A stretch of 64,000 bases of DNA, taken from assembly GCF_000384075.1 (NCBI RefSeq), contig NZ_KB913025.1:3388045-3452044 (forward strand), given 5' to 3'. Below are positions 41,375 to 49,347 of this stretch, piece after piece (within the stretch, counting starts at the first letter, position 1; the number at the start of each line of letters is the position of its first letter). This DNA comes from Methylovulum miyakonense HT12. GTDB lineage: Bacteria > Pseudomonadota > Gammaproteobacteria > Methylococcales > Methylomonadaceae. The notes beneath the pieces were generated by a model. That model had not been told where the DNA came from and ran no database searches. It worked only from the letters and a program-made list of their open reading frames with translations. Both the position numbers and the translations under genes were made by a program.

Positions 41375-42102
41375 AATTGCTGATAGACATGGGCAATAGC
41401 CGCCTGAAATGGGCGGTGGAAAACCAAGGCCAGCTGGCTGGCGGGATTGCCGTAAACAACGGGCTGCTCAGCGCAGAAACGCTACGGCAACGTTGGCACG
41501 CACTGCCACCGCCAAGCTGCATCGGCATCGCTAGCGTCAGCGCCGGGCCTTTGCTTGCCTTAGTGGCAAGCATGGCGGCCGAGTTGTGGCCCGATGCCCG
41601 GATAATCCAGGCCAAATCCCAAAAACAGGCGTTTGGTGTGACCAATGCATACCAGCAACCGGAAAAACTGGGCGTGGACCGTTGGTTGGCGTTAATCGCC
41701 GCCCATCGGCATTATCCGGCGGCGGCGTGTGTGGTCGATTGCGGTACGGCGATCACCGTCGATTTGCTGGAAGCGAATGGCGAACATCGCGGCGGTTACA
41801 TCAGCCCGGGCCTCGCCCTCATGAAACAAGCCCTCGCCCAGGGCACCAACGCCTTGCCCCTGATCGACAGCCATTATCCTGACCAACCCGCGCAATCCAC
41901 CGAAGCCGCCATCCATAGCGGCACGCTGCTGGCCGCCAGGGGGCTTATCGAACACGTCCTGGCCACCCGCGCCGCGCCCAGCCAATTGCTGCTCACCGGC
42001 GGCGATGCCAGCATCATCGCCGAGCACCTGAATATCCCGGCGGTGATAGACAGCGATTTGGTGCTGCGCGGCTTGGCGATAGCGGTAGAAGGGCAAGCAT
42101 GA
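41365..42102 (+). CDS. coaX: Type III pantothenate kinase
   Basis: The 245-residue ASKHA-fold kinase phosphorylates pantothenate in the first step of CoA synthesis. Key motifs are LLIDMGNSRLKWAV (phosphate 1, residues 4-17), GVDRWLALIAAH, VVDCGTAITVDLL (near 126) and GGYISPGLALM. An alternative start two codons on (ATG 41371, MKLLIDMGN) is equally plausible. It overlaps birA upstream and the 54-residue gene downstream. Type III enzymes need a monovalent cation and are not feedback-inhibited by CoA. Confidence 0.95.
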   Translation: MPMKLLIDMGNSRLKWAVENQGQLAGGIAVNNGLLSAETLRQRWHALPPPSCIGIASVSAGPLLALVASMAAELWPDARIIQAKSQKQAFGVTNAYQQPEKLGVDRWLALIAAHRHYPAAACVVDCGTAITVDLLEANGEHRGGYISPGLALMKQALAQGTNALPLIDSHYPDQPAQSTEAAIHSGTLLAARGLIEHVLATRAAPSQLLLTGGDASIIAEHLNIPAVIDSDLVLRGLAIAVEGQA

Positions 42103-42263
42103 AAATCCTGTTTTTTGTTATCGTCCTCGCCAATTTGGTGTTATTCCTTTGGGAATACCGTTCCGGCGCGTTTATCAAGCCTGAAACGCCAGTGATGGAG
42201 GGGCTGGAGCCGATTTTGTTGGTGGGCGAGGATAAAAAAGGCCCGCAGGGTAACAGCCAATAA
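42099..42263 (+). CDS. Small membrane protein downstream of coaX (54 residues)
   Basis: The ATG overlaps the coaX stop (ATGA). The peptide starts MKILFFVIVLANLVLFLWEY, one membrane helix, followed by a polar tail ending GNSQ. In many gammaproteobacteria the gene after birA-coaX encodes a SPOR-domain protein that opens with such a helix. This product stops before any SPOR domain, so it may be a shortened relic or a free-standing small protein. No SPOR-like sequence is visible downstream (42264-42440). The tight overlap supports its being translated. Confidence 0.6.
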   Translation: MKILFFVIVLANLVLFLWEYRSGAFIKPETPVMEGLEPILLVGEDKKGPQGNSQ

Positions 42264-42440
42264 ATTCACGGTATGTGGCTTATGGGCAAAACGGCATTGC
42301 AATAATGGCGGCCAACCTATCAAAACTAGCGGAAAAATGATCGTCCTTCCCGGTGATCCGTCCTACTTTAGTCCCTAATTCACAAGTGATTGGTGCGATA
42401 CTTGGCGATAAACAAACCCACCCTATAAGCCCCACAAAAC

Positions 42441-45400
42441 ATGTTCATCCTCCATAGCTCGAATAAAACCGAAAACCTCGTGGCGCATTTATCGCATGTG
42501 ATCGCCAACATGCCGTTAAGCTCGCCCTTTGCTAAGGAAGTGTTCCTGATCCAAAGCCAAGGCATGGAGCGGTGGTTGTCGCAGCAATTGGCGCAGGGAT
42601 TTAAAGTTTGGGGCAACTACCAGTTCCTGTTCCCGGGCAAATTTTTCAGCGAGATGGCGCAGAAGATTGACAGCCGTTTGAGCGATGCGGCGTTTGACCG
42701 GCATTTGATGATGTGGCGCTTGGAAGGCTTGTTGCGGCGGGTGCAGGGGGCGGAGTTTGCCGCCATCCGGCAGTATCTGTCGGGGGCTAACCACGGTTTG
42801 AAGCGTTACCAATTGGCGCAGCAATTGTCGCAGTTGTTTGACCAATACCAAATGATGCGCCCGGATATGCTGGAGCTGTGGCAGGGCGGGCAGTTGCTGT
42901 ACCGCAGCGATACCGAACGCTGGCAAAAAGCACTGTGGTTGCAGGTATTGGGGCAGACGGGGACGCGCCACCGCGGTTTGTTATGGCAGGCGGCGATCAA
43001 AAAATTGCTGGACGCGCCCGAAGGCCAGTTCAGCGGCGTGATGCCGGAGCGCATCAGCGTGTTTGGCCTCAACACCATGCCGCCGCTGTTTTTGCAATAT
43101 CTGCATGGCCTGTCGCGGCATTGTGATGTGCACCTATTCCTGTTGAACCCCAGCCAGGATTTTTGGGCGGACTTGGAAAGCCGCCGCCAGCAAATCTTGC
43201 ATGAAGACCTCCACGGGCATCCGCTGTTGGCGACCTTGGGACAGCAAGGCCGGGAGTTCCAGGCGATGGTGTTGGAACAAGCCATCCCTTTTGATCTGGA
43301 GCCGGACAGTTTTGAACCCACCGGGGCCACAACCTTACTTCACCAACTGCAAAACGACATTTTGACCAACAGCTTGGACGCAATGCCCATGCCCCTTGAC
43401 GCCTCGCTACGCATCCACGCTTGCCATTCGCGTTTGCGGGAAGTCGAAGTGCTGAAAAACGAGTTGCTGCAAGCGCTGGCGGAGGATCCGGGCTTGGAAT
43501 TGCGCGATATGGTGGTCATGGCGCCGGACATCCAACAATACGAGCCGTTTATCGCGGCGGTGTTTTCTGACATCCAACACGCGGTTGCCGACCGTAGCTT
43601 GCGTTTAAGCAATGACGCGCTGGATGCGTTCATCAATTTTTTAGGCCTCAGCCAAAGCCGGTTTGGTTGGCAAGCGGTGTTGGATGTGCTGGAACAGCCC
43701 GTGGTGTATCCTGGTTTTGGTTTGTCGGAAACGGATTTGGAGCTGATCAAGCATTGGGTGTTGGACACGAATATCCGTTGGGGACGGTCCGCCCAACACA
43801 AACAGGAGCTGGGCTTGCCGGAAGCCAGTGAACACACTTGGCAAGCGGCGTTGGAGCGTTTGCTGATGGGCTATGCGGTGGGCAATGACGCGGAGTTTAT
43901 TGATGGCGTGTTGCCGTACCGTGATATTGAAGGTTCCTCGGCGCAAGCCTTGGGCGGTTTGTCCGAGTTCATGAATGTGTTGTTCCGCGCCAGCAAGGAG
44001 CTGAAGCAGCCGAAAACCTTGGGCAATTGGAGCAAGCGCCTGTATGTCTACGCTGACCAATTGCTGCAAGCCGTCAGTGCCATAGAACGCCAGCAACTCA
44101 ATGAATTGCTTGAAGAATTGTCCGCCGGATTGGATGGCGTCCATGATGACAGCGTGGAATTGCAGGTCATCATCAGTTGGTTGGAAGGGGCGGTGGCGGA
44201 GCGCAAATCCACGCACGGTTTTTTGCGTGGGCAGTTGACGTTTTGTTCGATGCTGCCGATGCGCTCTATCCCGTTCAAAGTCATTGCCTTGTTAGGCATG
44301 AACGACGGTGAATTCCCCAAAATAGACCGCCCGCCGACCTTTGACCTGCTGAGCCAGCATTACCGCAAAGGCGACCGTTCGCGCCGCGCCGATGACCGTT
44401 ACCAGTTTTTGGAGATTTTATTATCGGCCCGCCAGCGGTTGCTCATCACTTATATCGGGCAGTCGATCACCAGCAATGACAGCATCCCGCCCTCGGTGGT
44501 CATCAATGAATTGTTGGATGTGCTGCAAGAAAGTTACCAACTGACGGACATCACCATCAGGCATCCCTTGCAACCGTTCAATGCGCGGTATTTTGGCGGT
44601 GCGTCGGCGGATTTGTTCAGCTACTCCGTGGCGGACTGTGCGACGGCGCAGAAACTGGCCGGACGCGATTTGCTGCCGGAGATGGGACCCGTTTGGTGGC
44701 AAGGGAGTATTCCGGTTGCTGCCGGGGACGAAACCGCGATTGAAATTAGCGAACTGTTCCGTTTTTTCCGCCATCCGCAACGTTATTTCCTGCAACAGCA
44801 ATTGGCGGTGCGTTTGACAGGGATCGGAACGGATGCCGAAGAGCGCGAGCCGTTTGCCTTGGGCAAGGCGGAAGCATACACGATTTATCAGGAATGGATT
44901 GCCGCACGTTTGCAGGGCGATAATTTGTCGGTAAAAAAACTCCAGGCCCAAGGCCGTTGGCTTTCCGGTGCGCTGGGCGAGCTGGAGTTCAGCCGCCAGC
45001 AACCCTTGGTGGATGGCTTTGTCGCAGCCATCCAAGCTAAAAATCTCGGCGCGGCGGTGGATGATTTGCCGATAGACATCAACATCGGCGCCTACCGCTT
45101 GATCGGCAAACTGGGCAATTTGTATGAAAACGGCAGTTTGTTCTATCGCTATGCAGGCTTGAAGGGCAAGGATTTTGTCTGTGTCTGGTTGCATCATTTG
45201 TTGATGAACCGGATGCAGGTGCAAACGACTTATTTATTAAGCAGCGACAGGGAGTTATGTTTTTTGCCGGAAGATTGCCAGGATGCCGTGTTGCTGGGTT
45301 TGTTGGATATTTACTGTGCGGGCCAACAGCAGCCTGATGCGTTTTTTGTCGAAGCGGCTTTGGCGTATATCGACCAAGCGTATAAGTTGGATCATAACGG

Positions 45401-45590
45401 ACGGTCAAAAAAATCGCCGTTGGACGTCGCCAGGGAGCAATTGGAACGTAGCGTGCATTTGGCTTATGAACCTGAACTGCGGCGGCTGTATGGGCAAGCG
45501 GATTTGGATGTGTTGCTGGGCGATGTTTTTGAAAGGCAATGCCAAGAACTGTTGCAGGCTGTTTGGAATGCCTTGCAACAAAGGGGGTGA
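42441..45590 (+). CDS. recC: Exodeoxyribonuclease V subunit gamma (RecC)
   Basis: The 1049-residue protein is slightly shorter than E. coli RecC (about 1120). It opens with the conserved FILHSSNKTENLVAHL and QSQGMERWLSQQLA, and later has HSRLREVEVLKNELL, VMAPDIQQYEPFI and LGMNDGEFPKIDRPPTFDL. RecC is an inactive helicase/nuclease fold that recognises Chi in the RecBCD complex, which processes double-strand ends and degrades phage DNA. recB and recD normally follow immediately in the same operon; here they do not, and DUF1640-like genes come next instead. The partners must lie elsewhere. Confidence 0.93.
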   Translation: MFILHSSNKTENLVAHLSHVIANMPLSSPFAKEVFLIQSQGMERWLSQQLAQGFKVWGNYQFLFPGKFFSEMAQKIDSRLSDAAFDRHLMMWRLEGLLRRVQGAEFAAIRQYLSGANHGLKRYQLAQQLSQLFDQYQMMRPDMLELWQGGQLLYRSDTERWQKALWLQVLGQTGTRHRGLLWQAAIKKLLDAPEGQFSGVMPERISVFGLNTMPPLFLQYLHGLSRHCDVHLFLLNPSQDFWADLESRRQQILHEDLHGHPLLATLGQQGREFQAMVLEQAIPFDLEPDSFEPTGATTLLHQLQNDILTNSLDAMPMPLDASLRIHACHSRLREVEVLKNELLQALAEDPGLELRDMVVMAPDIQQYEPFIAAVFSDIQHAVADRSLRLSNDALDAFINFLGLSQSRFGWQAVLDVLEQPVVYPGFGLSETDLELIKHWVLDTNIRWGRSAQHKQELGLPEASEHTWQAALERLLMGYAVGNDAEFIDGVLPYRDIEGSSAQALGGLSEFMNVLFRASKELKQPKTLGNWSKRLYVYADQLLQAVSAIERQQLNELLEELSAGLDGVHDDSVELQVIISWLEGAVAERKSTHGFLRGQLTFCSMLPMRSIPFKVIALLGMNDGEFPKIDRPPTFDLLSQHYRKGDRSRRADDRYQFLEILLSARQRLLITYIGQSITSNDSIPPSVVINELLDVLQESYQLTDITIRHPLQPFNARYFGGASADLFSYSVADCATAQKLAGRDLLPEMGPVWWQGSIPVAAGDETAIEISELFRFFRHPQRYFLQQQLAVRLTGIGTDAEEREPFALGKAEAYTIYQEWIAARLQGDNLSVKKLQAQGRWLSGALGELEFSRQQPLVDGFVAAIQAKNLGAAVDDLPIDINIGAYRLIGKLGNLYENGSLFYRYAGLKGKDFVCVWLHHLLMNRMQVQTTYLLSSDRELCFLPEDCQDAVLLGLLDIYCAGQQQPDAFFVEAALAYIDQAYKLDHNGRSKKSPLDVAREQLERSVHLAYEPELRRLYGQADLDVLLGDVFERQCQELLQAVWNALQQRG

Positions 45591-45661
45591 TGGCGCGGTG
45601 TTTCAATATTCATCGGCGGCGCAACAGGATATAATCCCATTGGCAGACACTGGAGACAACT

Positions 45662-46044
45662 ATGGCTTATTTATTACCCCGCGATGCCTATCTTTTGTTG
45701 GAAGAAGCGTTTAACCATGACCGTGCGAAAGCGGAAGTTTTTGCCCATGCGATAGAAACGTCCATCACCGCTATTCAGGATAAAGCAGGCGAGCATATCG
45801 TTGATTAAGAAAGAAGCACTCAAATCTACTCTATAACGAACTGCGTTCAGAGTTGGCGACGAAAGAATTCGTCCGTGCTGAAATTAATGGCTTACGCGAC
45901 GAGATCCACCAAAAAATGGGCAGCTTACATGCTGAAATGAAACAGCAAGGATTACTGTTAAAAACCTTAATCGGCCTGGCGATTTTTGGCCTGACCTTAT
46001 TCAATCCGGCGTTTGTCAAGCTGGTCGAGCTAATGATGAAGTGA
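45662..46044 (+). pseudogene. Broken DUF1640-like coiled-coil membrane protein
   Basis: The first 48 residues (MAYLLPRDAYLLLEEAFNHD onward) align with the intact neighbour, then a TAA at 45807-45809 interrupts it. The rest continues in another frame and ends at 46042-46044 with IFGLTLFNPAFVKLVELMMK. Compared with the copy at 46087-46524 there is an extra T before AAGAAAGAAGC, a small compensating loss near 45830 and one fewer coiled-coil repeat. A ribosome-binding site (GGAGA) remains. It is a decayed tandem duplicate; a truncated peptide of 48 residues might still be made. Confidence 0.8.
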
Positions 46045-46086
46045 TTGCAACAAGGTTTATTTATGTGACAAACGAAGGAGAGTTTC

Positions 46087-46524
46087 ATGGCTTATTCATT
46101 ACCCCGCGATGCGTTTCTTTTACTGGAAGAGGCGTTCAACCATGACCGCCCGAAAGCGGAAGTGTTTGCCCATGCGATAGAGGCGTCAATCACCGCCATA
46201 CAAGACAAGGCCAACGAATATATCGTTGACAAAAAAGAAGCAATTAAGTCGGAATTGTATAACGAGCTACGCACTGAATTGGCGACCAAGGAGTTTGTCC
46301 GTGCGGAAATAAATGGATTACGCGCAGAAATTAAACAAGACATAAATGACTTGCGTACAGAGCTTAAGCAAGACATAAATGACTTGCGCATAGAGCTAAA
46401 TGATTTGCGTACAGACGTCAAACAAACTGCCTTGTTATTAAAAATTTTAATCGGGCTGACGATTTTCGGCCTGACCTTATTCAATCCGGCGTTTGTCAAG
46501 CTAGTCGAATTGCTAATGAAATAG
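46087..46524 (+). CDS. DUF1640-like coiled-coil protein with C-terminal membrane anchor
   Basis: This 145-residue protein has an N-terminal helical part (residues 1-65), a coiled coil of 11-residue repeats (INGLRAEIKQD, INDLRTELKQD, INDLRIELNDL; about 75-118) and a hydrophobic C-terminal helix (ILIGLTIFGLTLFNPAFV). The layout matches the DUF1640/CCDC90-like family whose function in bacteria is unknown; eukaryotic relatives are mitochondrial inner-membrane proteins. AAGGAGAG precedes the ATG. A broken tandem copy lies just upstream. The repeat may change length by slippage, since the two copies differ in repeat number. Confidence 0.75.
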   Translation: MAYSLPRDAFLLLEEAFNHDRPKAEVFAHAIEASITAIQDKANEYIVDKKEAIKSELYNELRTELATKEFVRAEINGLRAEIKQDINDLRTELKQDINDLRIELNDLRTDVKQTALLLKILIGLTIFGLTLFNPAFVKLVELLMK

Positions 46525-46574
46525 CAACCACCGCAAACGCACTTCCATCCACAATATTGTTATCAAAGGCGAAC

Positions 46575-48023
46575 ATGAAAGCAAATATCGGTTTAATTGG
46601 CCTCGCGGTCATGGGACAAAATTTAGTGTTAAACATGGACGACCACGGTTTTAAAGTCGCTGTCTTTAACCGCACCACCAGCACTGTGGATGAGTTTTTG
46701 GCGGGCCCTGCCCATGGCACACAAGTGGTGGGCGCGCATTCGTTGGAAGAATTTGTCGACCAATTGGAATCGCCGCGTGTGGTGATGCTGATGGTCAAGG
46801 CGGGTGAAGTGGTCGACCAATACATCGAAAAATTGATACCTTTGCTGTCGGCGGGTGACATCATTGTTGATGGCGGCAATTCCCTGTTCACCGACACCAA
46901 CCGCCGCACCCAATATTTGCAGGAACAAGGCATTTACTACATCGGCACGGGCGTATCGGGTGGTGAAGAAGGCGCAAGGCACGGCCCGTCCATCATGCCG
47001 GGCGGCAATAAAGCCGCGTGGCCTACCGTCAAAGGGATTTTCCAGGCCATCAGCGCGGAAGTCGACGGGCAGCCATGCTGCGAATGGGTAGGCGACAACG
47101 GCGCAGGGCATTACGTCAAAATGGTGCATAACGGCATCGAATACGGCGACATGCAGTTGATTTGTGAAGCCTACCAATTATTGTCGCAGGGTTTGGGCTT
47201 GTCAGCAGGCGAATTGCATGAGATTTTCACCGAATGGAACCACGGCGCATTAAGCTCTTATTTGATTGAAATCACCGCCGGGATTTTTGCTTATAAAGAT
47301 GAGGACGGTAAGCCTTTGGTTGATAAAATCCTCGACACCGCCGGACAAAAAGGCACGGGCAAATGGACAGGCATCAATGCCCTGGACTTGGGGATCCCGT
47401 TGACCTTGATTGGCGAGTCGGTGTTTGCCCGTTGTTTGTCGGCACAAAAGGACGAACGGGTGAAAGCGGCGAAAATCTTGCCAAAACCTGCCAAATCGGT
47501 GTTTAACGGTGACCAACAGGCGATGATTGAAGCCGTCCATGACGCCTTGTATGCCGCTAAGATCATTTCGTATGCCCAAGGTTTTAGGTTGATGCGGGAA
47601 GCGTCCAAAGAATATGGACTGTCATTGAATTATGGCGAAATCGCTTTGATGTGGCGCGGGGGGTGCATCATCCGTAGCCAATTTTTGAACAACATCAAAC
47701 AGGCTTACGATGCCAACCCTGGGCTGGAAAACCTGTTGCTGGCGGATTTCTTTGTCGACGCCATTAAAAATGCCGATGCAGGATGGCGCAAAGCGGTGGT
47801 CTTAGGCATTGAAGCCGGTATCCCGACCCCGGCGTTCTCTTCGGCATTGGCCTATTACGACGGCTACCGCACCGAACGCTTGCCCGCCAATCTGCTGCAA
47901 GCCCAACGCGATTATTTTGGGGCGCATACTTACGAGCGCACCGACAAGCCACGCGGCGAATTTTTCCACACCGATTGGACAGGGCAGGGCGGTAAAGTGG
48001 CATCAACGACTTATACGGTTTAA
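46575..48023 (+). CDS. gnd: 6-Phosphogluconate dehydrogenase (decarboxylating)
   Basis: The 482-residue enzyme oxidises and decarboxylates 6-phosphogluconate to ribulose 5-phosphate with NADP+. The N-terminal Rossmann loop is GLIGLAVMGQNLVLN. The substrate motif VSGGEEGARHGPSIMPGG and the catalytic Lys in GHYVKMVHNGIEYGDMQ are intact, as is the C-terminal FHTDWTGQGG tail. Length and order match the homodimeric long form. ATG 46575 is preferred because AAAGGCG precedes it. With zwf and pgl it forms the oxidative pentose phosphate route, which in methylotrophs is also the dissimilatory RuMP cycle for formaldehyde oxidation. Two unrelated genes separate it from zwf. Confidence 0.97.
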   Translation: MKANIGLIGLAVMGQNLVLNMDDHGFKVAVFNRTTSTVDEFLAGPAHGTQVVGAHSLEEFVDQLESPRVVMLMVKAGEVVDQYIEKLIPLLSAGDIIVDGGNSLFTDTNRRTQYLQEQGIYYIGTGVSGGEEGARHGPSIMPGGNKAAWPTVKGIFQAISAEVDGQPCCEWVGDNGAGHYVKMVHNGIEYGDMQLICEAYQLLSQGLGLSAGELHEIFTEWNHGALSSYLIEITAGIFAYKDEDGKPLVDKILDTAGQKGTGKWTGINALDLGIPLTLIGESVFARCLSAQKDERVKAAKILPKPAKSVFNGDQQAMIEAVHDALYAAKIISYAQGFRLMREASKEYGLSLNYGEIALMWRGGCIIRSQFLNNIKQAYDANPGLENLLLADFFVDAIKNADAGWRKAVVLGIEAGIPTPAFSSALAYYDGYRTERLPANLLQAQRDYFGAHTYERTDKPRGEFFHTDWTGQGGKVASTTYTV

Positions 48024-48049
48024 ATCTAATTCAAGTACGCACAAGCGGT

Positions 48050-48859
48050 ATGGTAACTTTCCTCTTTTGGAATGTAGGGCGTACGCGGCGGCTAGATATA
48101 GTTTGCCGTTTGGTGCGTGAATTTGACGTTGATGTGCTGATGCTTGCTGAAAATACTTTGGGGATTGCAGATATATTAGCAAAGCTCAACACACCTGAAG
48201 TTTCTGATTTTCATTACAATTCAGGGTTATGTGAAAGGATTGCCATATTTTCAAAGTTCCAAGATAGGCAAATAAAACCACAGTTTGAATCTAAACATAT
48301 TAGTATCCGGCATTTTAAACCGCAAAATGGTACTGATTTATCGCTAGTTGTTGCCCATCTTCCTAGCAAACTTAGGCAATCAAATGACAGCCAAGCGTTT
48401 GAGATGGCGGCAATAGCAAGGGACATTATCAGAATGGAAGAGAAGGTCGGGCATCAGCGCACGGTGTTGGTGGGTGATTTGAACATGAACCCGTTTGAAA
48501 CGGGGTTGATTGCGGCCAATGGCCTTCATGCCACAATGGCAAGGCATATTGCCGAGAAAAAAACACGGATGGTGAACGGACGGAGTTATCCGTTTTTTTA
48601 CAACCCTATGTGGAGTTTGTTGGGTGATGCGTCCAATCGACCATCTGGTAGCTATTATCACCAGCAAAGCGAACACGTCAGCTATTTTTGGCATTTGTTT
48701 GACCAAGTGTTGCTCAGGTCTGATGTGCTGCCAATGTTTCAAAATGAGAACTTAAAACTGATTGATAGGGCGGGAGATTGCTCACTGTTAACTAGAAATG
48801 GCATTCCTGATAAGAATATTTCTGATCACCTACCTATCCTCTTCCAGTTAAATTGTTAA
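48050..48859 (+). CDS. Endonuclease/exonuclease/phosphatase-family protein
   Basis: This 269-residue protein has the EEP (DNase I-like) fold with the main catalytic motifs: FLFWNVGR (Asn) at the N-terminus, LMLAENT (metal-binding Glu, near residue 31), VVAHLPSK (His near 105), VGDLNMNPFE (Asp and Asn, near 142-146) and SDHLPI (His near 263). It could cleave DNA or RNA or act as a phosphatase. No signal peptide is seen, so it is cytoplasmic. It is followed 16 bases later by a small unknown gene. Both appear richer in A+T than gnd and zwf and interrupt that metabolic pair, which suggests insertion of a two-gene cassette. Confidence 0.88.
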   Translation: MVTFLFWNVGRTRRLDIVCRLVREFDVDVLMLAENTLGIADILAKLNTPEVSDFHYNSGLCERIAIFSKFQDRQIKPQFESKHISIRHFKPQNGTDLSLVVAHLPSKLRQSNDSQAFEMAAIARDIIRMEEKVGHQRTVLVGDLNMNPFETGLIAANGLHATMARHIAEKKTRMVNGRSYPFFYNPMWSLLGDASNRPSGSYYHQQSEHVSYFWHLFDQVLLRSDVLPMFQNENLKLIDRAGDCSLLTRNGIPDKNISDHLPILFQLNC

Positions 48860-48875
48860 TAGTTGGAGAATCATA

Positions 48876-49271
48876 ATGACAGATTCAAGTGATGATTTAT
48901 GGCCTGATTTGACGGGTGAGCCTTCCCAAAAACCACCTTTACTTATTCTAAGGGAACAAGCCGCAAAATTGGGGGCAAAGACATCAAATATTATTGAAGC
49001 GGAAGTGGATGCGTATCCTGATAACAAAGGACGTTTGCATATCCGATTCACGCTCAAGGCTCCTGCTTTAAATGGTTATGAATATACGCTTTTTAAAATA
49101 ATACAACCCATTGATTTATATCCGGTATATTTTTCTGACTCTGATGCGGATTTATGGGACGACAATAATTTAAAAAATGAACGGGAATTTAAACAATACT
49201 TGGAAGATGTTTTTAAATCAGAGCATACCGTAAATATTATTCGTAGCCTGATTGCCCAAAGTAAAAATTAA
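48876..49271 (+). CDS. Hypothetical protein paired with the EEP-family protein
   Basis: The 131-residue acidic protein has no signal peptide or membrane segment. After a disordered N-terminus come LLILREQAAKLGAKTSNII, a beta-rich middle (HIRFTLKAPALNGYEYTLFKI, in part) and a helical end ending IIRSLIAQSKN. I recall similar small proteins beside EEP-fold genes in other genomes, but the family has no known function. GGAG lies about 8 bases before the ATG, and the gene probably shares a transcript with its neighbour. It could be a regulator or inhibitor of the nuclease, or a partner in a defence system. Confidence in its being a real gene is high; its role is unknown. Confidence 0.75.
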   Translation: MTDSSDDLWPDLTGEPSQKPPLLILREQAAKLGAKTSNIIEAEVDAYPDNKGRLHIRFTLKAPALNGYEYTLFKIIQPIDLYPVYFSDSDADLWDDNNLKNEREFKQYLEDVFKSEHTVNIIRSLIAQSKN

Positions 49272-49347
49272 TAAGCCTTTTATGAAGATCGCTTGTTTTT
49301 GATGTGCGTAAATCATTTATTTTAATCCTATCGGCACCAAAAATCCT

